Source: Saccharothrix deserti (GTDB lineage: Bacteria > Actinomycetota > Actinomycetes > Mycobacteriales > Pseudonocardiaceae). From it: 64,000 nt of DNA. This document shows positions 24,410 to 31,803 of the stretch, piece by piece; positions within the stretch are counted from its first letter, which is position 1; each line of letters opens with the position of its first letter. The position numbers and the translations under genes are program-made. The stretch covers positions 34,873 to 98,872 of the forward strand of contig NZ_VKAB01000035.1 of the NCBI RefSeq assembly GCF_009769385.1. The letters run 5' to 3'. Under the pieces are notes generated by a model. It searched no databases and was not told where the DNA came from. It was given only the letters and a program-made list of their open reading frames with translations.

Positions 24410-25477
24410 TCACCCAACCGGTGGCGGTCCGGCCAGCCGAGTCAACGCGTGGTAGACCTCCCGGGGCTCGGGAATCTGCTGCCACGCCGGGTGCGAGTCC
24501 GGCATCTGGGCAAGGGCACGCCTCATCCGCTTGCGGTCCTTGTCCCGACTCATTCCCCTCATCTTGCGGAATGCACCCGCATTGAGCGCGATCTGACCGA
24601 GGACCGCAATGTCCTCACGATGGCGGTCGGGATCCCTGGAGTCGGCCACCGAGGCCACGGACTTGGCCACGAGCGCGCCGAGAAGGTTGGGACGGCGTAC
24701 CAAGCCGATGCGATCAGCAAGCCGAACGGGAAGGCGTTCGCTCCGGATCAACGCCTGGTTCCCGCCGGGCATTTCAACCCCACGACGCCCCGTGGTGGTG
24801 GTCGGGATTCGTTGCTGGCGGCCCATCTCCTCAGGCACCAGCAGGTCGATTCTGGCGGTACCTCGCCGGTATCGATAGCCGTATCCGTCGGCCGTCTCGT
24901 CCTCTGCGAACCCTCGCTTCGTCAGCAGTGCGCTCGCCTGCCGCAGTGCATCGCGATCGAGCCAGACGCCGATGACGATGTCACCGTCAGTGGTTGCCCG
25001 CGGGATGGCTTGTCCGTACTCCGCGCTGATCAGTGCCACCATCTGGCCGCCGATGAGCGACCAATGGCAGTCCAGCCCGTCTTCGAGGTCGAGGATGGTC
25101 GACCACGCCGCTTCCTGAGGCGGTGTCATAGCCGGTAGTTCGACCGGATCTCGCACGATGTCCACGATCCGAACGGGCAGTTCCTTCGAGAGCTTCCGCC
25201 ACGCCGCGATGTCCGCCTCGCAGAGCGACGGGGGCGACAGCACGAGCCGCTTGAGCGGCTCGATGACAGGCGCCTTGGCATCGAACTCGATCGGCGCGAG
25301 GCGGACGTGCCGGACAGCGGCACCGAGCGCTTCGATGACATGCTCCGGGGCTGCGGCGGTCGCGTCGTCTTCCACCGCCGCCCGGAACGCGGCGTCGAGG
25401 TGATCACGGGGTTCGCCGCTGACGACCGCCAGCGCGTCGAGTACCTCTTTGTTGCCCGGTAGATGTTCGTCAGTCAC
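24410..25477 (-). CDS. AbiEii-like nucleotidyltransferase (candidate toxin)
   Basis: GTG 25477 overlaps the stop of the upstream regulator gene by 8 bp. In the 355-aa product the nucleotidyltransferase core is recognisable around residues 140-210: HWSLIGGQMVALISAEYG, then RATTDGDIVIGVWLDRD with the acidic pair expected at the metal site, then YRRGTARIDLLVPEEMG. The N-terminal 120 residues and a charged C-terminus (DKDRKRMRRALAQM) flank it. This matches the AbiEii/AbiGii family, whose members pair with an AbiEi-type regulator as type IV toxin-antitoxin or phage-abortive modules. The classical RxTxDID is here TTDGDI, so catalysis needs testing. Confidence 0.65.
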   Translation of the reverse strand: MTDEHLPGNKEVLDALAVVSGEPRDHLDAAFRAAVEDDATAAAPEHVIEALGAAVRHVRLAPIEFDAKAPVIEPLKRLVLSPPSLCEADIAAWRKLSKELPVRIVDIVRDPVELPAMTPPQEAAWSTILDLEDGLDCHWSLIGGQMVALISAEYGQAIPRATTDGDIVIGVWLDRDALRQASALLTKRGFAEDETADGYGYRYRRGTARIDLLVPEEMGRQQRIPTTTTGRRGVEMPGGNQALIRSERLPVRLADRIGLVRRPNLLGALVAKSVASVADSRDPDRHREDIAVLGQIALNAGAFRKMRGMSRDKDRKRMRRALAQMPDSHPAWQQIPEPREVYHALTRLAGPPPVG

Positions 25478-26210
25478 GCGAAACACGCCCGTCCGCCATC
25501 GAATGCAGCAAGTGCCCGAGCAAATCTGCCCCTGCGTTCCTGGTTCTGGTGTCGTGACTGTCCAGAAGGTCGGTAGCGACCACCAGTCTCGGGACTGCTG
25601 ACACTCCGTTGACCACGCGTGCTGTGCGCTGATGCCAACCGAAACCGCTGTCTTCGACATGCAGGACGAGGTTTCCGCGCTCGGACCCGACCAGGAAGAA
25701 CTCGTCGACGAGCCTGGTCACGTCGGAGGCACCGATGTAGACCTCGGCCTCGTCCGCGAACGACAGCCCCAGGTCGTGGGGTGCTGACGCGCTGATACCC
25801 CCGACCACCACAGCCCTGTCCGCGATCAACTCGGCGATGTCGGCAGCGGCGATGCGATAGCGGGCAACCGATGCCCGCTTCCGCATCCACCATCTGTAGA
25901 TGTCGACACCGTCTGCGACATGTCGCTTCAGTCGGGCACCCAACCGCGATCGCTCACTGCTGGCCAGCCAGGGTGTGGCCTGTCCGTCCAACAATGCTGC
26001 TGCGCTCCACGCGCTCCTCCGCGACAGCGGGCGACCACGATCCGACGCGACCAAGTCGAGCCGACGCCTCACCGAGTCATCGTCGACGACCCACTGGAAT
26101 CCGATGCGCCGACCGGTAAGGCCGCCGTCTTTCAGCAGCGCACGAACACGCGCCGGGTTCACATTCAGGCGCTGTGCCGCTTCACGCACACTCAAGCCTG
26201 CCACGTACAC
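25470..26210 (-). CDS. Helix-turn-helix regulator paired with the nucleotidyltransferase (AbiEi-like antitoxin)
   Basis: GTG 26210 opens a 246-aa protein with an excisionase/MerR-like helix-turn-helix at the very N-terminus (GLSVREAAQRLNVNPARVRA ... LTGRRIGFQWVVDDDSVRRR). The middle carries the RPLSRRSAWSAAALLDGQ motif typical of a family of actinobacterial regulators encoded beside nucleotidyltransferase genes. The C-terminal half (VTRLVDEFFLVGSERGNLVL) has no fold I can name. Eight-bp overlap with the following gene indicates stoichiometric co-expression. A -10-like TACACT lies a few bases upstream of the GTG, so the message may be leaderless. Codon use is slightly less GC-biased than in neighbours. 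Confidence 0.65.
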   Translation of the reverse strand: MYVAGLSVREAAQRLNVNPARVRALLKDGGLTGRRIGFQWVVDDDSVRRRLDLVASDRGRPLSRRSAWSAAALLDGQATPWLASSERSRLGARLKRHVADGVDIYRWWMRKRASVARYRIAAADIAELIADRAVVVGGISASAPHDLGLSFADEAEVYIGASDVTRLVDEFFLVGSERGNLVLHVEDSGFGWHQRTARVVNGVSAVPRLVVATDLLDSHDTRTRNAGADLLGHLLHSMADGRVSRD

Positions 26211-26358
26211 AAGTGTAGCGAAGTCGATAGAGAAGTGCTAGCAAGAGGGCTCCGAGCAGTCGGCGGCGGGTTCGGCGGCCCTACCGACTGAGGAATCCCT
26301 ACTCACGTGTCGCGGCTCACGGTGGTGGCATGGGGTCGACGACTCACCTGGAGGGCCG

Positions 26359-27552
26359 ATGACTGTCGAGGGCACCTGCGCCGACGCGTTCGCCGAGGTC
26401 CGCGCCGAGTTCGAACGCAACTTCGCCGCGCGGGGCGAGGTCGGGGCGGGCGTGCACGTGACGGTCGACGGCGAGACCGTGGTCGATCTTTGGGGCGGTG
26501 ACGCGGGCGGGCGGGCTTGGCGCGAGGACACGATCACGCACGTGTGGTCGTGCACCAAGGGGGCGACCGCGTTGTGCGCGCACGTGCTGGCGTCGCGGGG
26601 TGAGCTGGACCTGGACGCGCCGGTGGTGCGGTACTGGCCGGAGTTCGGGCAGAACGGCAAGGCCGGGACGTTGGTGCGGCACCTGCTGGCGCACCAGGCA
26701 GGGTTGACGGCGTTGCGGGAGCCGGTGCCGGCGGGCGGGATGTTCGACTGGGAGTCGATGACGGACCTGCTGGCCCGGCAGGAGCCGTTCTGGGTGCCGG
26801 GCACGCGGCACGGTTACCACGCGTTGACGTTCGGGCACCTGATCGGCGAGGTGATCCGGCGGGTCGCCGGGGTGTCGTTGGCCGAGTTCTTCGAGAAGGA
26901 GGTGTCCGGTCCGCTGGGGCTGGACTTCTGGCTGACGTTGCCGGACGACCTGGAGCCGCTGGTCGCGCCGACCATCCCGGCCGCACTTGGCGAGACCGTG
27001 CCCAGCCTGTACGCGGCGGCGATGACCAGGCCCGAGTCGATGCAGGCGCTGCTGCTGACCAACAACGGCGGGTACATCGAGGCGTCGAACACGCGTGAGG
27101 CGCACGCGGCGCTGTACGGCGCGGTCGGCGGGATGAGCAACGCGCGCGGGCTGGCGCAGATGTACCGGCCGTTGGCGTTGGGCGGCGAGTACAACGGGGT
27201 GCGGCTGGTGGACGAGACGCAGGTCCCGGTCATGTCGGGCGTGGTGTCGGCCGGGTTCGACGAGATGCTGCTCGCGCCGACCCGGTTCTCGCCGGGGTTC
27301 CTGAAGTCGGTGGACAACCACTACCTGCCCGTCGCCGACCAGGGCGTGCTGATGTCCGAGGACGCGTTCGGGCACTCGGGGATGGGCGGCTCACTCGGCT
27401 TCGCGGACCCGGTGGCGCGCATGTCGTTCGGGTACGTGATGACGCAGATGGGGCCGGGTGTGGGCGTCAACGAGCGCGGGCAGTCCCTTGTGGACGCCGT
27501 GTACCGGGCGCTGGGCTACCGCCGGGCCCCGGGCGGCACCTGGTTCCGCTGA
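26359..27552 (+). CDS. Serine hydrolase, class C beta-lactamase/esterase family
   Basis: ATG 26359 follows GGAGGGCCG. The 397-aa protein has no signal peptide. The SxxK nucleophile is in WSCTKGATALCAHVLA (Ser about 71, Lys about 74), a Tyr occurs at YHALTFGHLIGEVIRR as the second motif (YxN-like), and the third motif region is FGHSGMGGSLGFADP. This is the cytoplasmic EstB-like branch of penicillin-binding-protein-fold hydrolases rather than a true beta-lactamase. It is convergent with the TetR gene at 27560, only 7 bp apart, with no obvious terminator. Confidence 0.9.
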   Translation: MTVEGTCADAFAEVRAEFERNFAARGEVGAGVHVTVDGETVVDLWGGDAGGRAWREDTITHVWSCTKGATALCAHVLASRGELDLDAPVVRYWPEFGQNGKAGTLVRHLLAHQAGLTALREPVPAGGMFDWESMTDLLARQEPFWVPGTRHGYHALTFGHLIGEVIRRVAGVSLAEFFEKEVSGPLGLDFWLTLPDDLEPLVAPTIPAALGETVPSLYAAAMTRPESMQALLLTNNGGYIEASNTREAHAALYGAVGGMSNARGLAQMYRPLALGGEYNGVRLVDETQVPVMSGVVSAGFDEMLLAPTRFSPGFLKSVDNHYLPVADQGVLMSEDAFGHSGMGGSLGFADPVARMSFGYVMTQMGPGVGVNERGQSLVDAVYRALGYRRAPGGTWFR

Positions 27553-27559
27553 CCCGGGA

Positions 27560-28192
27560 TCAGGGGCAGATGCCGTAGACCGAACGGAGCCAGACGCAGG
27601 TCAGGGTGTCCACGAGCTCGCGGTCGCGGGCGGCGGATCGGCGGGCGCGCGAGCGGTTCAGGAAGGCTTGTTCGTTCATCGACACGAGGACCGCCGCCAG
27701 TGACTTGGCGTCCGGGCCCGGTGGGGCGGTGCCGGCTGCCCTTTCGATGTCGATCTGCGAGGCGGTCGCCTCGGTGAAGCGGCGGGCCACGCCGGTCCAG
27801 AAGTCGCGCATCAGGGGGTCGGTGTCGCGGGCGCGGACGGCGGCGCGCAGGACCGGGCCGTGTTTGCGCCACAGGGCGAGGCTGGCGCCCAGAGCACGCC
27901 GGATGGAGTCCTCGGGTGGCTCGCTGCCGCGCCGCAGCCACGACGACGCCGCCTCGTAGAGGGCTTCGAGGATGCCGCCGGACAGGGCGTGCAGCACCGC
28001 TTCCCGCGACGCGAAGTGGAAGTAGAAGGTCGACCGCGAGATACCCGCGCCCGAGGCGAGCTCGTCGACGGCGATGTCGTCCAGGGAGCGCGTCTGGAGC
28101 AAACGCTCGGCGGTGTCGAGTATCGCCTGCGAGGTGAGGTCACCCTTGCTGGGTCTGCGCCGCGACCCGACCGTGCCGGCACGTGGGGACAT
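27560..28192 (-). CDS. TetR-family regulator
   Basis: I place the start at ATG 28192 (MSPRAGTVGSRRRPSKGDLT); another ATG 9 bp upstream is equally open. The 210-aa protein has the TetR domain (IAVDELASGAGISRSTFYFH, about residues 41-60) and an EthR-like C-terminal domain with conserved helices (RFTEATASQIDIERAAG). It follows the second TetR gene (28209-28826) by 16 bp on the same strand, so both may be co-transcribed. Target unknown; the serine hydrolase is convergent. Confidence 0.9.
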   Translation of the reverse strand: MSPRAGTVGSRRRPSKGDLTSQAILDTAERLLQTRSLDDIAVDELASGAGISRSTFYFHFASREAVLHALSGGILEALYEAASSWLRRGSEPPEDSIRRALGASLALWRKHGPVLRAAVRARDTDPLMRDFWTGVARRFTEATASQIDIERAAGTAPPGPDAKSLAAVLVSMNEQAFLNRSRARRSAARDRELVDTLTCVWLRSVYGICP

Positions 28193-28208
28193 GGCGGACA
28201 TCCTCGGT

Positions 28209-28826
28209 TCAGCGACCCAGCAGCCGCAAGCCTTCCGCACGCACCGCCGCCAAGTCGAAAGCTCCGCCGGCGATCCGCACCCCCGCGTCGGCCCCCGCGC
28301 ACGCGTACGCCTCCACGTCCGGAATGGACTTGGACCGCCTGGTGAGGATCACGCCCTCGACCAGCCCGAACACCAGGTCGGCCGCCAGGTCGTCGTCCAC
28401 CAGTGCCCCATATGCCGCTTTCAGCTCGGCGCGTTCGGCGTGGAACTGGGCGAACCGCTCGGCCCGCACCTCGGGCAGCAGGTACAGCGCGCCGAGGTTG
28501 TGGGTGCCGCCGCACAGCAGTTCCAGGTCGAACCGGCACAGCGCCCACAGCTTGGCGGGCTTGGGCGCGTCCTCCTTCAGCAACGCCCGCGCGGTGTGCA
28601 GGGACGGCAGGACGGTGCCCTCCAGCAGCACGGCGAGGATGTCCTCCTTGCCGCCGAAGTAGTGGTACAGCGACGCCTGCCGCAGCCCGGCGCGTTCGGC
28701 GACGGCCCGGGTCGACGTCGCGGTGTACCCGCGCTCGGTGAACAGTTCCGCCGCGGCGTCGAGCAGGTCCCGCCGCGAATCACGCGCCCCCGCCGACTCC
28801 CCGGTCGCCCTGGGTCGTCCAACCAC
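28209..28826 (-). CDS. TetR-family regulator divergent from the guanidine/urea operon
   Basis: GTG 28826 is chosen because the upstream in-frame extension is unlike protein and enters the intergenic region. The 205-aa product has a TetR domain (TSTRAVAERAGLRQASLYHY, about residues 33-52) and a helical ligand-binding domain. It faces the permease-carboxylase operon at 29007 across 180 bp that contain a TTTCTATC/GACAGAAA dyad, so it is the likely repressor of that operon, with the nitrogen compound or a derivative as effector. Confidence 0.88.
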   Translation of the reverse strand: MVGRPRATGESAGARDSRRDLLDAAAELFTERGYTATSTRAVAERAGLRQASLYHYFGGKEDILAVLLEGTVLPSLHTARALLKEDAPKPAKLWALCRFDLELLCGGTHNLGALYLLPEVRAERFAQFHAERAELKAAYGALVDDDLAADLVFGLVEGVILTRRSKSIPDVEAYACAGADAGVRIAGGAFDLAAVRAEGLRLLGR

Positions 28827-28948
28827 CCACTCATCGTCGCACGTGGGGCGCGGCGGTGAGGAAGTGGCAACGCGGCTGTCACCTCCAGTGGGTCCGGCTA
28901 ACCCGCTCGTCACGGGTTCTTCATCCGGTCGTCGCGGATCGACCTTAA

Positions 28949-28968
28949 TTTCTATCAAACGACAGAAA
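28949..28968. promoter_or_regulatory. Candidate TetR operator before the permease-carboxylase operon
   Basis: TTTCTATC (28949-28956) and GACAGAAA (28961-28968) are inverted repeats with one mismatch around AAAC. The element is AT-rich against a GC-rich background and lies 38 bp before the permease ATG, where a repressor would block transcription. Confidence 0.55.
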
Positions 28969-29006
28969 TCCTCTGACCTGCACAGACAGCACGGAGGTCC
29001 GCAACC

Positions 29007-30479
29007 ATGTCCGATGATCTAGCCCCGTTCGGGTACCGGCAGGAACTGCGCCGGACCCTCGGCGGGTTCTCCGCCTTCGCGGCCGGCTTCTCCTTCGTCT
29101 CGATCCTCACCACCGTCTTCCAGCTGTTCGGGTTCGGCTTCTCGTTCGGCGGCGCGCTGCTGTTCTGGACCTGGCCGGTGGTGATCCTGGGCCAGCTGCT
29201 GGTCGCGCTGAACTTCGCCGAGCTGGCCGCCCGGTTCCCGCTGGCGGGCTCGATCTACCAGTGGGCCAAGCACCTCGGCTCGGGTTCCGGAGGCCGGGGC
29301 TTCGGCGGCTGGCTGGCGGGCTGGATGATGCTGCTGGGCTGCACGGTCGCGCTCGCGGCGGCGGCGATCGCGCTGCAGGTCGTGCTGCCGTCGGTGTGGT
29401 CGGGCTTCCAGTTCGTCGGCGGCGACCCGGCCGTCACCTCGCCCACCGGCGCGACGAACGCCGTGCTGCTGGGCGTGCTGCTGATCGCGTGCACGACGGT
29501 GATCAACGTGGCCGGCGTGCGGGTGATGGCCCGGGTGAACGACATCGGCGTGGCCGCCGAGCTGGTCGGCGTGGTCGTGCTGCTCGGCGGTCTGGCGTGG
29601 TTCGCGGTGCGCGGGCCGGACATCGTGGTCCAGAACACCGGCGGCGTGGCGACCGGCGGGCTGCTGATGTCGGCGTTGATGGCGGCCTACGTGCTGTTCG
29701 GGTTCGACACGGCCGCGTCGGTGTCCGAGGAGACCAAGGACGCCGGCCGCAGGGCACCGCGCGCGGTGCTGCGGGCGCTGCTCGTGTCGGGTGTCGGCGG
29801 GCTGCTGGTGGTGCTGTTCGCGTTGATGGCCGCGCCGAGCCTGACCGACGGGCGGCTGGGGCTGGAGGGCCTGCCGTACGTGATCACGGCCGTGTTCGGC
29901 GACGTGGCGGGGCGGATCTTCCTGGTCGACGTGGCGATCGCGGTGGTGATCTGCACGTTGACCATCCAGACCGGCACGATCCGGCTGCTGTTCGCGATGG
30001 CCCGCGACGGCGCGCTGCCCGGCTCGCGGCGGCTGGCCCGCGTGCACCCGCGCACCGGCACGCCCGTGCTGCCCGCCGTCGTGTGCGGCGCGCTGGCCAT
30101 CGGGCTGCTGCTGCTCAACCTCGGCAACGCCGGCATCTTCGCCGCGATGACCGCGACCTCGGTGGTCGTGGTGTACCTGGCGTACCTGCTGGTCACGGTG
30201 CCGCTGCTGGTGCACCGGTTCCGGGGCACGGCGACCACGAACGGGTTCTCGCTGGGTCGCTGGGGCCTGGTGGTCAACATCGGCGCGGTGGTCTACGGGC
30301 TGGCGATGGTGGTGAACATCGCGTGGCCGCGCGCCGAGGTGTACGACCTGGGCGGCACGGGGTCGTGGTGGGCGCTGCTGTTCCCGGTGGAGTTCGTCGC
30401 GGCGGCGGTGCTGGTCGGCTGGGTGGCGTGGTGGCGCACCCGCAGGCCGGTCGTGGTCGGAGAGCTGGTGACGGCATGA
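29007..30479 (+). CDS. APC-family permease of the urea/guanidine operon
   Basis: ATG 29007 has GGAGGTCCGCAACC upstream. The 490-aa protein has about 12 hydrophobic helices and APC hallmarks near the N-terminus (LGGFSAFAAGFSFVSILTTV; AELAARFPLAGSIYQWAKHL). The region FGFDTAASVSEETKDAGRRA is typical of amino-acid/choline transporter members. It is first in a five-gene operon and its stop overlaps the next start (ATGA). It likely imports the nitrogen source degraded by the downstream enzymes, i.e. guanidine, urea or a related cation. Confidence 0.9.
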   Translation: MSDDLAPFGYRQELRRTLGGFSAFAAGFSFVSILTTVFQLFGFGFSFGGALLFWTWPVVILGQLLVALNFAELAARFPLAGSIYQWAKHLGSGSGGRGFGGWLAGWMMLLGCTVALAAAAIALQVVLPSVWSGFQFVGGDPAVTSPTGATNAVLLGVLLIACTTVINVAGVRVMARVNDIGVAAELVGVVVLLGGLAWFAVRGPDIVVQNTGGVATGGLLMSALMAAYVLFGFDTAASVSEETKDAGRRAPRAVLRALLVSGVGGLLVVLFALMAAPSLTDGRLGLEGLPYVITAVFGDVAGRIFLVDVAIAVVICTLTIQTGTIRLLFAMARDGALPGSRRLARVHPRTGTPVLPAVVCGALAIGLLLLNLGNAGIFAAMTATSVVVVYLAYLLVTVPLLVHRFRGTATTNGFSLGRWGLVVNIGAVVYGLAMVVNIAWPRAEVYDLGGTGSWWALLFPVEFVAAAVLVGWVAWWRTRRPVVVGELVTA

Positions 30480-31222
30480 GCGGGCTCGCAGCCGAATCGT
30501 TCAACACCGCATCACCGAGCACCGCGACCACGTACGGGGCCCGTGATCACGCTCGGGCCCAGGAGACGGACGTGGAGCGGCCGGAGGCGCCGGAGGGCGC
30601 GGTGTGGGCCGAGCACGTCGCCCCGGACGGCTACACGCACCGCGTGCTCGCCCGTGGCACGGTGTTCCGGCTGGCCAACCCCGAGGGCGGGGCCTGCGCG
30701 CACGTGCTGCTGCACCACGTCGACCAGCCGTGGGAACGGCTCAACGTGGCCGACACGGTGAAGGTGCAGTGGAACGCCTACGGCGGTCACCTGCTGCTGT
30801 CCGACCAGGGGCGGGTGCTGGCGTCGGTCGAGTCGGAGAGCGGGTACGACGCGCTGTGCGGCACGACGCCGAAGGGGCGGGACATGTTCGTGCGGGCGGC
30901 GGCCAAGCACGGGCTGGGCAAGCGGGACCTGCCGCCGAGCCTGTCGTTCTTCCAGGGCGCGCGGGTCCGGCCGGACGGGTCGCTGCACTTCACCGGCCCG
31001 GCCGGGGACGTCGTGACGTTGCGCGCCGAGCTGCCGCTGGTGGTGCTGATCGCCAACACCGCGCACCCGTTGGACCCGGACGGCGCGTGCACGCGGCTGG
31101 AGGTCACGGCGTGGCGCGATCAGCCGACCGGACCGGACGATCCACTGTGGACGGCCACGCCGGAGGGGCGGCGGGCGTTCGAGAACACCCACGAGTACCT
31201 GAGCGCGAGGGGGTCGGCATGA
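30476..31222 (+). CDS. DUF1989 urea-amidolyase-associated protein 1 (UAAP1; carboxyguanidine deiminase subunit candidate)
   Basis: ATG 30476 overlaps the permease stop. The 248-aa protein carries the UAAP1 pattern GYTHRVLARGTVFRLANPEG ... MFVRAAAKHGLGKRDLPPSL ... FFQGARVRPDGSL. A polar N-terminal extension of about 45 residues precedes the domain; a later start is possible but the ATGA overlap supports this one. In bacteria where the pathway has been studied, the two DUF1989 proteins form carboxyguanidine deiminase (CgdAB), which turns carboxyguanidine into allophanate. The overlap with the following DUF1989 gene supports a heteromer. Confidence 0.88.
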   Translation: MSGLAAESFNTASPSTATTYGARDHARAQETDVERPEAPEGAVWAEHVAPDGYTHRVLARGTVFRLANPEGGACAHVLLHHVDQPWERLNVADTVKVQWNAYGGHLLLSDQGRVLASVESESGYDALCGTTPKGRDMFVRAAAKHGLGKRDLPPSLSFFQGARVRPDGSLHFTGPAGDVVTLRAELPLVVLIANTAHPLDPDGACTRLEVTAWRDQPTGPDDPLWTATPEGRRAFENTHEYLSARGSA

Positions 31223-31803
31223 CGGTCGTCGCGGCCAACGCGGGCTGGTCGGCGTTGATCGGCGCGGGGCAGACGTTGACCATCGTCGACCTGGAGGGCA
31301 ACCAGGCGGTCGACTTCCTGGTCTACTCGGCCGCCGACACCGCCGAGCGGTACAGCGCCCAGGACACGATCACCGCGCAGGGCAACATCTTCCTCACCAC
31401 CGGGTCCGTGCTGATGTCGAACGAGCGCAACCCGCTGATGACCGTGGTCGAGGACACCTGCGGGCGGCACGACACCATCGGCGGGGCGTGCAGCAAGGAG
31501 TCCAACACGCTCCGGTACGGGCACCACACCCGTCCGCAGCACGCGTGCGTGGAGAACTTCCTCGCCGAGGGCGCGAAGTGGGGGCTGGGCAAGCGCGATC
31601 TCGTCAGCAACGTCAACTGGTACATGAACGTGCCGGTCGAACAGGACGGGACGCTCGGCATCGTGGACGGCATCTCGTCACCGGGGCTGAAGGTCGTGCT
31701 GCGGGCGGAGGTGGACGTGATCGTGCTGGTGTCGAACTGCCCGCAGGTCAACAACCCGTGCAACGGGTTCAATCCCACGCCCGTTCGGCTGGAGGTCGCC
31801 TGA
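31219..31803 (+). CDS. DUF1989 urea-amidolyase-associated protein 2 (UAAP2; carboxyguanidine deiminase subunit candidate)
   Basis: ATG 31219 overlaps the previous stop by ATGA. The 194-aa product has the family core: VDLEGNQAVDFLVYSAAD, FLTTGSVLMSNERNPLM, EDTCGRHDTIGGACSKESN, HACVENFLAEGAKWGLGKRD and NVNWYMNVPV. The Cys and His in CGRHDTIGGAC are probable metal ligands. With UAAP1 it would form the deiminase acting between the biotin-dependent carboxylase and allophanate hydrolase. The stop overlaps the carboxylase start (TGATG). Confidence 0.9.
   Translation: MTVVAANAGWSALIGAGQTLTIVDLEGNQAVDFLVYSAADTAERYSAQDTITAQGNIFLTTGSVLMSNERNPLMTVVEDTCGRHDTIGGACSKESNTLRYGHHTRPQHACVENFLAEGAKWGLGKRDLVSNVNWYMNVPVEQDGTLGIVDGISSPGLKVVLRAEVDVIVLVSNCPQVNNPCNGFNPTPVRLEVA

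Noticed and set aside
26359..27552. Antibiotic-resistance beta-lactamase
   Set aside because: There is no signal peptide and the second and third active-site motifs diverge from class C enzymes; it fits the esterase branch.
28827..29006. Guanidine riboswitch before the permease operon
   Set aside because: I could not find the paired ACGR loops of guanidine-II or the conserved ykkC core; a TTTCTATC/GACAGAAA dyad explains control better. A covariance-model search would settle it.
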